Source of the DNA: JAWVFM01 sp963771655 | GTDB taxonomy: Bacteria; Actinomycetota; Thermoleophilia; Solirubrobacterales; 70-9 | Assembly: GCA_963771655.1 (NCBI GenBank) | Contig: CAVYUG010000006.1 | Coordinates: 434,001 to 498,000, forward strand | Direction: 5' to 3' | DNA length: 64,000 nt | Shown: positions 9,142 through 17,148 of the stretch, piece after piece | How positions within the stretch are numbered: position 1 is the first letter of the stretch | Layout: each line of letters begins with the position of its first letter | Position numbers and translations under genes: made by a program | The notes under the pieces: generated by a model | Told to the model about the DNA's origin: nothing | The model's input: the letters and a program-made list of their open reading frames with translations, nothing else | Databases searched by the model: none

Positions 9142-10095
9142 CTACGAGGCCGGCACGTTGGTCGGGTTGACCTCTACCTTCGAGATCGCGCTCTGGTCGA
9201 GCCCCCAGTACGCCAGGATCTTCCCGTACGCGCCGTCGTCGATGACCTTCTGCATCGCCGCCGCGACCGGGTCGGTCAGCCCGCTGTCCTGCGGGATGGC
9301 GATCCCGTACGGGGCGCTGTCATAGGACTTGCCCGACAGCTTGAACTGCCCGCCCGACTGCTCGACGATGTACGCGGCGACGGGCGAGTCGGCGATGCCG
9401 ACCTCGGCGCGACCGCTCGAGATCGCCAGGTTGGCGCCGTTCTGGTCGGGGAAGACCTGGACGTCGACGCCGCCCTCGCCCGCGGCCTTGCACTTCTTGT
9501 CCTGGTTCGTCGCGTCGGTTGCCTGGATGGTTCCGCGCTCGATTGCGACGCTGTGGCCGCAGAGATCGTCGAGCGTCTGGATGTCAGGTCCCCCGTCGGC
9601 CTTCACGTAGAACGAGCTTCCGGCGGAGAGGTAGGTGACGAAGTCGACCGTCTTCTCGCGCTCCTTCGTGACCGTGAACGACGACATCCCGAGGTCGAAC
9701 TTGCCTGCCGCCAGCCCGGGGATGATGCTGTCGAAGGTCGCGTTCTTGACGTCGGCCTTGAGGCCCATGACCTGCGCGAGGGCGTCCGCCATGTCGGCGT
9801 CCATTCCGATGATCTCGCTGCTGTTCGGCTTGATGAACTCGTCCGGCGCGTAGGTCGGGTCGGTCGCGACCGTCAGGGTGCCGGCCGACTTCACGTCGCT
9901 CGGCACCTTTGCCGAGATCGCCTTGTCCTCGGACAGGTTGATGCCCGGCGTCGCCGTCAGGTCCGCGGCGTTGCCGCCCCCTCCGCCGCCGCTGCTCGAC
10001 GTCGAGTTGTCGTTGCTCGATCCGCAGCCCGCGGCGGCCACGATGGCGACCGCGACTATGGCCCCCACGAACAGCCTGCTGAGTGTGCCCCTCAT
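9142..10095 (-). CDS. Amino-acid-binding lipoprotein of the ABC importer (SBP family 3)
   Basis: A 317-residue solute-binding protein. Residues 1-23 form a lipoprotein signal with the lipobox AAGC, then a Ser/Gly-rich linker. The family-3 core begins at TLTVATDPTYAPDEF and contains GMDADMADALAQVMGLK and a KFDLGMSSFTVTKERE segment. It resembles glutamate, cystine or arginine binders; the ligand cannot be fixed by eye. It is the first gene of a three-gene transport operon. A TetR-type regulator gene ends 65 bases upstream in the same direction. Confidence 0.93.
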   Translation of the reverse strand: MRGTLSRLFVGAIVAVAIVAAAGCGSSNDNSTSSSGGGGGGNAADLTATPGINLSEDKAISAKVPSDVKSAGTLTVATDPTYAPDEFIKPNSSEIIGMDADMADALAQVMGLKADVKNATFDSIIPGLAAGKFDLGMSSFTVTKEREKTVDFVTYLSAGSSFYVKADGGPDIQTLDDLCGHSVAIERGTIQATDATNQDKKCKAAGEGGVDVQVFPDQNGANLAISSGRAEVGIADSPVAAYIVEQSGGQFKLSGKSYDSAPYGIAIPQDSGLTDPVAAAMQKVIDDGAYGKILAYWGLDQSAISKVEVNPTNVPAS

Positions 10096-10160
10096 GTTCT
10101 CCTCCTCGGTAATGGCGGCGGCGCCCTTCCTGGTGCGCCTCCGCGAACCCTAACGCGCTC

Positions 10161-10778
10161 TCACGGGCTGCGCCGAATCGACCGCTCGAGCGCCTCGCGG
10201 AGCAGCCGCTGGGCGGCGTCGCGGTCGATCGCGCCGGCGAGCCAGCGCGTGCACAGCCCGTCGACGAGCGAGATGAGCGCGTCCGCCGCGATGTCCGGGC
10301 CGATCCCCTCCCGCACCGACCCGTCGTTGATGCCGGCCCGGATGGTCTCGGAGACCTCGGCCCTCCAGTCCTCTGTCACCTTCCTCACCGCGCCGCGAAG
10401 GTCGGGATCGAACACGGCAGAGGCGCTCACCTCGCCCCACACGATCGCCGCCTCCCGGACGGCTTCGTCGTCGGAGAGCTCGCCGAGCAGGGCCGTCTCG
10501 AGCGCCTCGTAGCCGGTCGCGCCGGGGGCGCCCGTGTCGGCCCCGCGCAGCGCGGTGGAGGGCGCCTGCTCGCTCGCGTGCTCGAGCGCGGCGCGAACCA
10601 GGCCGGCGCGCGATTTGAAGTGGTAGTAGAGGAGCGCGGGGGAGACGTCGGCGGCGTCGGCCACCGCCTCGATCCGCATCCCTCGAACGCCGCTGTGAGC
10701 GATCGCGCTTGCGGCGGCGACCACGATCGCCTCGCGGGTGTCGCGGCGCGCCTCGGTGGTCTGGCGCGATGCCGCCAC
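10161..10778 (-). CDS. TetR family transcriptional regulator
   Basis: A 205-residue regulator from the GTG at 10778; the longer frame upstream is only the antisense of cysM. The helix-turn-helix spans residues about 25-65 (GMRIEAVADAADVSPALLYYHFKS). The C-terminal ligand domain includes SLVDGLCTRWL. A BetI-like regulator of this size usually represses an adjacent gene. Candidates are the divergent cysM, 60 bases away, and the amino-acid transporter operon downstream. No clear operator palindrome stands out in the 60-base gap. Confidence 0.88.
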   Translation of the reverse strand: MAASRQTTEARRDTREAIVVAAASAIAHSGVRGMRIEAVADAADVSPALLYYHFKSRAGLVRAALEHASEQAPSTALRGADTGAPGATGYEALETALLGELSDDEAVREAAIVWGEVSASAVFDPDLRGAVRKVTEDWRAEVSETIRAGINDGSVREGIGPDIAADALISLVDGLCTRWLAGAIDRDAAQRLLREALERSIRRSP

Positions 10779-10825
10779 AGCCGCGATGTTGGCAGGTTGC
10801 GGGGCCTGCGGGCGCCGCCCATCAC

Positions 10826-10841
10826 TACACTTTCGATAGTG
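10826..10841 (+). promoter_or_regulatory. Leaderless promoter of cysM
   Basis: TACACT (10826-10831) lies seven bases before the GTG at 10839. There is no room for a ribosome-binding site, so the transcript probably begins at the start codon. This also supports the choice of GTG over earlier in-frame codons. Confidence 0.5.
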
Positions 10842-11804
10842 CTCGAGCCGACGCTCAACCGTCCGTGCGGCGGCCGCTACGGCGACGTCGTCCAATCGAT
10901 CGGCAACACGCCGCTGGTCGAGCTTCCGACCCTCTCCCCCCGCGAGGGAGTGCGCCTGTTCGCCAAGCTCGAGGGCCGCAACCCCACCGGCTCGGTGAAG
11001 GACCGCGTGGCCCGCGCGATGATCGAGTCGGCCGAGGCCTCCGGCGCGGTCGAGCCGGGACAGACGATCCTCGAGCCGACCTCGGGCAACACCGGGATCT
11101 CTCTGGCGATGATCTGCCGCCGCAAGCGATACCCGTTGCGGGTGGTCATGCCCGACAACGTCACCGAGGAGCGCACCCAGCTCCTGCGGATGTACGGCGC
11201 CGAGATCGTCTATTCGGAGGGCGCGAAGGGCTCGAACGGGGCGGTCGAGCTGGCGCTCGAGCTGGCGGCCGCGGATTCGTCGCTCTACATGCCGTACCAG
11301 TACGGCAACGACGCCAACCCTCGAGCCCATTACGACGGGACGGCCGTCGAGATCCTCGACGAGCTCGACGAGGTGGCCGCTTTCGTCGCCGGGCTCGGCA
11401 CCGGCGGAACGCTGATGGGCGTCGGCCGCCGGCTAAAGGAGAACGACCCCGAGACGAAGATCGTCGCCGCCGAGCCGATGCAGGGGGAGCTGGTCCAGGG
11501 CCTGCGCTCGCTCGATGACGGGTTCATCCCGCCGATCATCGACATCTCGCTGCTGGACCGGAAGATCATGGTCTCGAACAGCGACGCGATCGTGTGGACC
11601 AAGCGCCTGCTCTCCGACGAGGGCCTGTTCGCCGGCGTGTCGACGGGCGCCGTCGCCGCGATCGCCGTTCGGATCGCCGGCGAGCTCGAGGCCGGAAACG
11701 TGGTCTTCATCGCGCCCGACGACGGCTGGAAGTACCTGTCGTCCGGCGTCTACACGAAGCCGCTGGAGGAGCTCGAGGGCATCGATTCAACGGTTTGGTG
11801 GTGA
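10839..11804 (+). CDS. cysM: Cysteine synthase, CysM-like
   Basis: A 321-residue PLP enzyme forming cysteine from an activated serine and a sulfur donor. The PLP lysine is in NPTGSVKDR; TSGNTGIS and GLGTGGTLMGVGR bind the substrate and the PLP phosphate. YQYGNDANPRAHY and the C-terminal DDGWKYLSSGVY resemble mycobacterial CysM, which uses O-phosphoserine and the sulfur carrier CysO, more than CysK. Where CysM has AEP followed by Arg, this protein has AEPMQGE, so phosphoserine use is uncertain. A JAMM protease of the Mec type is encoded at 22132; no CysO is in the window. The gene is leaderless and divergent from a TetR gene. Confidence 0.88.
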   Translation: MLEPTLNRPCGGRYGDVVQSIGNTPLVELPTLSPREGVRLFAKLEGRNPTGSVKDRVARAMIESAEASGAVEPGQTILEPTSGNTGISLAMICRRKRYPLRVVMPDNVTEERTQLLRMYGAEIVYSEGAKGSNGAVELALELAAADSSLYMPYQYGNDANPRAHYDGTAVEILDELDEVAAFVAGLGTGGTLMGVGRRLKENDPETKIVAAEPMQGELVQGLRSLDDGFIPPIIDISLLDRKIMVSNSDAIVWTKRLLSDEGLFAGVSTGAVAAIAVRIAGELEAGNVVFIAPDDGWKYLSSGVYTKPLEELEGIDSTVWW

Positions 11805-11820
11805 GCGGCAGGCTTGGGCG

Positions 11821-11912
11821 GGGGCGGCGCTCGTACATACGTCCACCCCGCTTTGCGGTAGCCGCCCCGGCATCTAACATCCCGGTTGCCAATCACCCCC
11901 GCTGCGACGGGG
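11821..11912 (+). ncRNA. Candidate structured RNA between cysM and the HhH-GPD-like gene
   Basis: Three helices are visible. GGGGCGGC (11821-11828) pairs perfectly with GCCGCCCC (11861-11868) and encloses CCGC-TTT-GCGG (11848-11858). A separate CCCCG-CGGGG hairpin follows at 11897-11912. They lead directly into the terminator at 11921. A possible promoter, TTGCGG (11853) and TAACAT (11875) with a 16-base spacer, lies inside. It could be the cysM 3' region, a small RNA, or a leader controlling the next gene. I recognise no known Rfam class. Confidence 0.35.
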
Positions 11913-11920
11913 AGTCTTCC

Positions 11921-11954
11921 AAGCGGCCCGCCTGATGCGGGCCGCTTCGGTTTT
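11921..11954 (+). terminator. Rho-independent terminator
   Basis: AAGCGGCCCGC (11921-11931) and GCGGGCCGCTT (11937-11947) form a perfect 11-bp stem with loop CTGAT, followed by CGG and TTTT. It may end cysM or act as an attenuator for the next gene. The ATG at 11935 sits in its loop, which argues against that ATG as a start. Confidence 0.75.
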
Positions 11955-11973
11955 GGAGGCGGCCTCGTCGCGC

Positions 11974-12738
11974 GTGCGTGAGCTCGCGGGCTCCTACGTC
12001 CCTCCCGACTTCGCGCACATCCCCGATCCCGACGCCGCGATCTTCCTCTGCGCGGTCGACCACCGGACCGGCTACCGGGGCCGCTATCTGGTTGGCGGGC
12101 GAGGCCCGTTCAGCGGCAGCGCGCTCATGTGGGAGGTCGGGCTTCTCGCGGCGCGGCGCGAGCCTGGCCTGCTGACGGCCCCGGCGCTTGTTGAGGTCGA
12201 TGGCGAGCGCGTCGCGGCGACGTTTCGGATTGGCGGCGAGACCGTCGCCGGCGCCGAGGTCCGCGCGGCCCTCTGGCGCGACCTCGCCGAGCGCCTGGAG
12301 GCCGACTACGCGGGCAGCGCCGCGCTTCTGCTCACCGCGGCCGAGGGGCGGCTCGGCGGGTCGGGCGGGCTGGTGGCGCGGCTGGCCGGCAGCCAGGCCT
12401 ACGGCGACCCGCTGGCGAAGAAGGCGTTCCTGTTCGCGAAGATCGCCGAGCGCCGCGGGTGGTTCTGTGTCGTCGACCCCGAGGCCTGGGAGGTCTCTTC
12501 GGACAACGTGCTCATGCGGCTCGCGCTGCGTGCCGGCCTCGTGGAGCCCGGGAGGCTCGACGAGGTGCGGCCGGCGACCCGGACGGCGTTCAAGGGTCTC
12601 GCCATCGAGGCCGGTCTGAGCCCGCCGATGCTCGACGACCTCCTGTGGGAGCTGGGCCGCGACGACCCGGACCTGCTCGGCGACGTCGCTGGTGACGTGC
12701 GCGAGCCGCCGCGCGACCCCGCCTCGCACTGGTACTAG
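11974..12738 (+). CDS. HhH-GPD-like protein of unknown function
   Basis: I take the GTG at 11974 as start because the earlier ATG lies inside the terminator loop; the protein is then 254 residues. The C-terminal half contains SSDNVLMRLALRAGLV. This resembles the D-[TN]-x-V-x-R...R-x-GL helix of HhH-GPD base-excision glycosylases and the related queuosine-salvage family. The N-terminal half (FLCAVDHRTGYRGRYLVGG) is not familiar. A nucleic-acid or nucleoside glycosylase is the best guess. Downstream it converges on the lipid-transport operon. Confidence 0.5.
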   Translation: MRELAGSYVPPDFAHIPDPDAAIFLCAVDHRTGYRGRYLVGGRGPFSGSALMWEVGLLAARREPGLLTAPALVEVDGERVAATFRIGGETVAGAEVRAALWRDLAERLEADYAGSAALLLTAAEGRLGGSGGLVARLAGSQAYGDPLAKKAFLFAKIAERRGWFCVVDPEAWEVSSDNVLMRLALRAGLVEPGRLDEVRPATRTAFKGLAIEAGLSPPMLDDLLWELGRDDPDLLGDVAGDVREPPRDPASHWY

Positions 12739-12742
12739 CCGA

Positions 12743-13546
12743 CTAGACGTCGCGGAGGCGGATCGGTCCGCTCGCGGCACCGCTCACGAGCTGGCGCGAG
12801 ACCGGCTCGCTCGACTCGAACACCTCCGCGGCGGGACCGTTCGTGAGCACGCGCCCCTCGTGGATGACGGCGGCGTGGTCCGCGAGCTTTCGAGCGGCGG
12901 ACATGTCGTGGGTCGTCAGCAGGTAGGTGGCCCCCTTGCTGCGCTGGGTCTCGCGGATCAGCTCGCAGAGAAGGGCCAGCCGCACTCCGTCGATCCCGCT
13001 GTCGAAGTCGTCGATGATCACGATGCGCGCCTCGAGGGCGAGCGCGCGCGCCAGCGCAACCCGCTTTGCCATGCCTGAGGAGAGCTGCTCGGGCATCAAG
13101 CGAGCCTGGTCGCGAAGGCCGACTTCGCCGAGCCGCGCCATCGTCACCTCGGCGATCCGCTCCTCGGACCACCGATTGCGCTGGCGCAGCGGGAACGCCA
13201 CGTTCTCGAACACGTCGAGGGAGAAGAAGAGCCCGCAGCTGAACGGGAGCGTGCCCTGAAGCACCGCGCTCATCCCGCGTCGCAGCTCGTAGAGCTCCTC
13301 GTCGGTGAGCTTCGAGAGGTTGCGGCCCTCGACCCGCACGAACCCCGAGGTCGGCCGCATCAGCCCGAGGATGTGCTTGATCGTCACCGTCTTTCCTGCG
13401 CCCGACGGCCCGAGGAGCGTGGTGATGCGGCCCTCGGGGACCTCGAGGTCGACCTCGTCGAGCACGCGGTGCGACCCGAAGCGCTTGACGACGCGCTCGA
13501 GGTCAATGGCCATGCCCGGCCTGGCCTCGGAGTGCCTCGCGCTCAC
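12743..13546 (-). CDS. mlaF: Lipid-transport ABC ATPase, MlaF-like
   Basis: A 267-residue ATPase if it starts at the GTG overlapping the previous stop (GTGA); an ATG at 13513 would give 256 residues. Walker A GPSGAGKT is near residue 48. The MlaF-like VLQGTLPFSCGLFFSLDVFENVAFPLR segment, signature LSSGMAKR and Walker B IVIIDDFDSGID follow. The Walker B glutamate position reads Asp-Asp-Phe rather than the usual Asp-Glu-Pro, so hydrolysis could be altered. It is the last gene of the GntR-MlaE-MlaE operon and should drive lipid movement by the two permeases. Confidence 0.85.
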   Translation of the reverse strand: MSARHSEARPGMAIDLERVVKRFGSHRVLDEVDLEVPEGRITTLLGPSGAGKTVTIKHILGLMRPTSGFVRVEGRNLSKLTDEELYELRRGMSAVLQGTLPFSCGLFFSLDVFENVAFPLRQRNRWSEERIAEVTMARLGEVGLRDQARLMPEQLSSGMAKRVALARALALEARIVIIDDFDSGIDGVRLALLCELIRETQRSKGATYLLTTHDMSAARKLADHAAVIHEGRVLTNGPAAEVFESSEPVSRQLVSGAASGPIRLRDV

Positions 13547-13974
13547 AGCGGTACCAGCGGCGGGTCCTTCGCGAGCAGGAAGAACCAGACGACCATCACG
13601 GCCAGCGCGATCACGAGCGAACCGACGAGGATTGGCTCGAGCGGCCCGTGCAGGTAGCGCGGTGCCACCCCGAGCTCCTCCTCCTCGGCCTCGTATTGGG
13701 CGAGGACGCCGGTGATCGCGAGGTAGGTGCGGTTGAGCCAAGCGAGCACCATGCCGAGCAGCAGCATCGCGGCGATCGTCAGTGGCAGGGCGATCACGTA
13801 CTCCTCGGCGCTCGACCCAGCAATCTTCGACCCCACCCAGAGGCATCCGAGCGGGACCGCCGTCCACAGCGCGAACGACCCGACGGCCATTCCGACCAGG
13901 AGCATCGCGGCGACGATTCGATCGCCGCCGCTCGCGGCTTGCGGACGAGCGAGCATGGTGTGCGCCCCGCTCAC
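13543..13974 (-). CDS. Three-helix membrane protein A of the MlaFE-type operon
   Basis: A 143-residue protein from GTG, with an in-frame ATG six codons later. Three membrane segments lie near residues 20-47, 60-88 and 117-139. An acidic EAEEEELG stretch lies between helices two and three. It is a clear paralogue of the next gene upstream: both share AGSSAE, LPLTIAAM/LPMTIAAM, ITGV/VTGV and GPLEPxLxGSLVIAL. I do not recognise the family. Its place between MlaE permeases and the MlaF ATPase, with no MCE gene present, suggests an accessory subunit of that transporter. Confidence 0.75.
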   Translation of the reverse strand: MSGAHTMLARPQAASGGDRIVAAMLLVGMAVGSFALWTAVPLGCLWVGSKIAGSSAEEYVIALPLTIAAMLLLGMVLAWLNRTYLAITGVLAQYEAEEEELGVAPRYLHGPLEPILVGSLVIALAVMVVWFFLLAKDPPLVPL

Positions 13975-14004
13975 CTTACCGGCGTCCCTCGGCGCGCCTT
14001 CCGA

Positions 14005-14451
14005 TCACGGCGCCACGCTCGACGACGGGTCGATGTTGTGCGCCAGAAACAGGAACCAGACGCTGATCGCGATGAGCGCGATCACGAGCGATCCGATCAG
14101 GAGCGGCTCCAGGGGGCCGCGGAGGAGACGCCGGCCCGGGTCGGTGCCGAACTCCTCGTCCTCGGCTGCGTAGCGGGCGATCACGCCTGTGACACGCAGG
14201 TAGAGCGCGTTCAGCCAGACCAGTAGGGCGCCCCACGCGATCATTGCCGCGATCGTCATCGGGAGGTCGAGCAGGTAGTGCTCGGCGCTCGAGCCGGCGA
14301 CCTTCGAGCTCGCGTAGAGGCACCCCGCGGGCACGCCGAGCCACAGCACGAAGGAGCCGAGCGCCATCAGCGCCAGCAGGAAGCCCGCGGCCACCCGGTT
14401 CGCGACGCGCGCCGTCCGGCTTCGCTCGATCGCCTCCGCGCCCGCCGCCAC
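14005..14451 (-). CDS. Three-helix membrane protein B, paralogue of the adjacent gene
   Basis: A 148-residue protein starting at GTG just after the second permease. It has the same three-helix layout as its neighbour at 13543, with the shared AGSSAE motif after helix one, LNALYLRVTGV at the end of helix two, and GPLEPLLIGSLVIAL in helix three. The pair looks like a tandem duplication kept within one operon. Family unknown to me. A hetero-oligomer supporting the MlaE permeases is possible but inferred only from position. Confidence 0.75.
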   Translation of the reverse strand: MAAGAEAIERSRTARVANRVAAGFLLALMALGSFVLWLGVPAGCLYASSKVAGSSAEHYLLDLPMTIAAMIAWGALLVWLNALYLRVTGVIARYAAEDEEFGTDPGRRLLRGPLEPLLIGSLVIALIAISVWFLFLAHNIDPSSSVAP

Positions 14452-14452
14452 G

Positions 14453-15250
14453 TCAGCCCCCGATCGGAGCGCGAGGGTTGGTGCCCCAGAAGACCAGGGT
14501 CCCGAGCATGCCGATGATGTGGACCAAGACGATGTTGAGAACCATCGACTTGGCGGTCGCCCGGCCGACCCCGACGGGCCCGCCGCCCGCCGTGTAGCCG
14601 TAGTAGCAGCCGACGAGGACGATGACCGTGGCCATCACCATCCCCTTGATGATGCTGAATAAGAGGTCGGGTGGGTTCTGGAACTCCCAGAAGATCAGGA
14701 AGTAGCCCCCGGACGAAGTTTCCGCGATCTGCTTGACGACTGCGAGCCAGCTCGCGACGTAGCCGACGCCGATCCCGAACAGGTAGATGAACGGCAGCGT
14801 GATCCAGGCACCGAGGAGCCGCGTGGCGCAGAGGAAGATCATCGGGTTGACGCCCATCACCTCGAGGGCATCGATCTCGTCGGAGATCCGCATCGCGCCG
14901 ATCTCGGCGACGATCCCGGTCCCGACCTTGGCCGCCATCATGTAGCCGAAGGCGTAGGGGATGACCTCCCGAAGATCGCACCAGGCGGCGAAGACGCCGG
15001 CGTAGGAGGGCGCCCCGTTGCTGCGCGAGAAGTACGCGCCCTCGATCCCGCACTGAAGGCCGAGGATGAAGGTGAGGCCCCAGATGACGATCGCCGAGCC
15101 GGTGATGAGAAGGCCGGCCTGCCGCAGCGACTCGCCGAAGAAGGTGAACACGCGCCCGGAGTAGACGAGCCCCATGACCCGCCCGGAGAAGCGGGCGATC
15201 TCGCCGAGCGAGGAGAGCCAGTCGCGCGGGATGGCCAGCCAGCCGGTCAT
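14453..15250 (-). CDS. mlaE: MlaE/YrbE-type lipid transport permease 2
   Basis: A 265-residue permease from the ATG at 15250; the longer frame adds only non-homologous residues. Family marks: the segment before helix two, MMAAKVGTGIVAEIGAMRISDEIDALEVMGVNP, and GCYYGYTAGGGPVGVGRATAKSMV near the C-terminus. This is the E-x-G-x-M-R-x-x-x-E-I-D-A-L-x-x-M-G-V-x-P hallmark of MlaE/YrbE. It should pair with the other permease in the operon, as YrbEA and YrbEB do in actinobacterial Mce systems, to move lipids across the inner membrane. Confidence 0.9.
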   Translation of the reverse strand: MTGWLAIPRDWLSSLGEIARFSGRVMGLVYSGRVFTFFGESLRQAGLLITGSAIVIWGLTFILGLQCGIEGAYFSRSNGAPSYAGVFAAWCDLREVIPYAFGYMMAAKVGTGIVAEIGAMRISDEIDALEVMGVNPMIFLCATRLLGAWITLPFIYLFGIGVGYVASWLAVVKQIAETSSGGYFLIFWEFQNPPDLLFSIIKGMVMATVIVLVGCYYGYTAGGGPVGVGRATAKSMVLNIVLVHIIGMLGTLVFWGTNPRAPIGG

Positions 15251-15387
15251 ACGGCGACCGTCTCGGTGGGCGCGGCTATTCGTCCTGACTTGCCCACGCC
15301 GTGGGTGGAAAAGGCAGGACAAACGCCGGATCTCGACGCTGACGCCGGTCCGACCCCCGCCCTCGCTGACACGGTCCCTACGCCCCC

Positions 15388-16194
15388 CTACCGAATCTGC
15401 GAGATCTCCGGATGGGTGGCGAGCAGCGTCTGGGTGAAGACGTAGTTGAAGGCAAAGACGCCCAGGAAGGCGATCACCACCGCCTCGTTGACGGCTCGGC
15501 CCACCCCCTCAGCGCCGCCGGAGGCGTTCATCCCCTTGTAGCAGCAGACGATCGCGATGATCGCCCCGAACAGGGTGCATTTGACCAACGATCCCCATAG
15601 GTCGGTGATCGAGGCGTTACTGAACAGGGTCGCGAAGAAGCCCCCGAGCGGCTGGCCGTAGGCGATCTCGGCGAAGATCCCGCCCGAGATCCCGAAAAGG
15701 AGCGCGTAGATGTCCATCAGGCCGGTGATCAGCATCAGGCTCAAAAAGCGCGGGACGACGAGGTTTTTGATCGGGTCGACGCCGAGGACCTGAAGGGCGT
15801 CGAGCTCCTCGCGGATCTTCCGGGCGCCGAGGTCGGCGGTGATCGCGGTCCCGGCGACCCCGGCGACGACGACGGCGGTGACGAAGGGGGCGAACTCGCG
15901 CACCGAGGCCAAGATGAAAAAGCCCCCCAATCTGTCGAGGGCGCCGAAGAGGGTGAGGAAGTTCGCCGCCTGAAGGCCCGGGGCCCCGAAGCCGAAGGCG
16001 ATCGTCGAGATCATCATCGGGAACCAGCAAAGCTGCAGCGCGAACAGGAACTGGCCGATGAACTCGCCCCCGTAGGGATAGGGGGGCTTGACCGTGGCGA
16101 CGATCGTCTTCCCGGTCAGGATGACCATGTTGCCGACCTGCTCAAAGAGCCCCTTGGCGGGAAGGAAAGCCCTATCGGCAACGGTTCTGACCAT
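15388..16194 (-). CDS. mlaE: MlaE/YrbE-type lipid transport permease 1
   Basis: A 268-residue permease. The ATG shares one base with the stop of the GntR gene (TAATG), so translation is probably coupled. It shows TAITADLGARKIREELDALQVLGVDPIKNLVVPR and CCYKGMNASGGAEGVGRAVNEAVV, the family signature loops. It differs clearly from the second permease, as expected for an A/B heterodimer. A 137-base gap to the next gene holds only a small CCCAC-GGC-GTGGG hairpin. Confidence 0.9.
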   Translation of the reverse strand: MVRTVADRAFLPAKGLFEQVGNMVILTGKTIVATVKPPYPYGGEFIGQFLFALQLCWFPMMISTIAFGFGAPGLQAANFLTLFGALDRLGGFFILASVREFAPFVTAVVVAGVAGTAITADLGARKIREELDALQVLGVDPIKNLVVPRFLSLMLITGLMDIYALLFGISGGIFAEIAYGQPLGGFFATLFSNASITDLWGSLVKCTLFGAIIAIVCCYKGMNASGGAEGVGRAVNEAVVIAFLGVFAFNYVFTQTLLATHPEISQIR

Positions 16195-17063
16195 TACGGG
16201 CAGCCGGACGAGACCTTCACGCGCCACCAGCGCATGAGCGCGCCGAGCGGTCCGGCCGCGGGGGCCACGCTGTAGGTCGTGCATCCGGGGTCGCCAAGCT
16301 CGTCCGCGCGGACCCTGTCCCATTTGCGGCTGGCCGGATCGGCCACCATCGCATCGAGCCGCGCGCGGGCGCCGCGGCGGCGCTGCTCGCTCCGCGAAGC
16401 CTCCTCCCGGGCCTCGGCGAGACGGCGCAGCAGGGCGTCGCGCGTTTCCTCGAGCTCCGCGACGCCGGCGACGTGCGCCATCTCGCCGCGCCCGGACGGC
16501 GGCGCCTCGCGCGGGAGCTCCAGGGTGTAGGAGGCGAGCTCGGCCTCGAGTCGCGCGATCTGCTCGCGAAGGGTGCGGCGGACGGCACCCGTGTCGCTTG
16601 CCGCGGTGGGATCGGGCGCGGGTGGCTCCTCGATCTCGGGCGGCTTCTCGAGCCCGTCCGGAATCGAGGCGCAGACCATCGTCACCGTCGCGAGGTCCCG
16701 CGGGTCGAGGCCCGCTTCACGGGCCCGCTCGACGGCCTCGCCCGCGATTCGCTCGAGCTCCGGCGACGGAGTCGCGGCCGCGCCCACGAAGGTGCCGAGC
16801 CCGTGGTGCGTGACGACCAGCCCCTGCTCCTCGAGCTTCGAGTAGACGGAACGGACGGTGTTCACGTTCACGCTCGACCACGCCGCGAGCTCGCGGACGC
16901 TCGGAAGCTTGTCGCCGGGGAGGAGGCGTCCGCAGGTGATCAGGGCCCGCAGGCGCCACCCGAGCTGGAGGCCCACGGGGACCTCGTCGTCGGCGTCAGG
17001 CTGGAACGGCGGCGCGCCCGCCTGCCGAACCGGATCTCCTATGTCCGCGGGAGACTGTGCCAT
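16194..17063 (-). CDS. GntR family regulator with coiled-coil C-terminus
   Basis: A 289-residue protein from the ATG at 17063. Residues 25-95 form a GntR winged helix (LPGDKLPSVRELAAWSSVNVNTVRSVYSKLEEQGLVVTHHGLGTFVG). In place of a ligand domain there is a YtrA-like short region followed by a long charged helix, about residues 150-240 (REQIARLEAELASYTLEL and an EEASRSEQRRRGARARLD tract). It heads the lipid-transport operon, sharing one base with the first permease gene, and probably autoregulates it. Confidence 0.85.
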   Translation of the reverse strand: MAQSPADIGDPVRQAGAPPFQPDADDEVPVGLQLGWRLRALITCGRLLPGDKLPSVRELAAWSSVNVNTVRSVYSKLEEQGLVVTHHGLGTFVGAAATPSPELERIAGEAVERAREAGLDPRDLATVTMVCASIPDGLEKPPEIEEPPAPDPTAASDTGAVRRTLREQIARLEAELASYTLELPREAPPSGRGEMAHVAGVAELEETRDALLRRLAEAREEASRSEQRRRGARARLDAMVADPASRKWDRVRADELGDPGCTTYSVAPAAGPLGALMRWWRVKVSSGCP

Positions 17064-17132
17064 CAAACAGGCACACCCTACCACAGGTGAGCCATCCACA
17101 TGGCACAGTCAGGGCTCGCCTGCGGCGGCGAG

Positions 17133-17148
17133 TAGCGTTTTCCGCGTG
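17133..17148 (+). promoter_or_regulatory. Leaderless promoter of the 17146 gene
   Basis: TAGCGT (17133-17138) lies seven bases before the GTG at 17146, with no Shine-Dalgarno sequence. It drives the two-gene unit with the downstream glycosyltransferase. Confidence 0.45.

Noticed and set aside
11935..11937. ATG as start of the HhH-GPD-like gene
   Set aside because: It lies in the loop of a perfect terminator hairpin; the GTG at 11974 is more likely.
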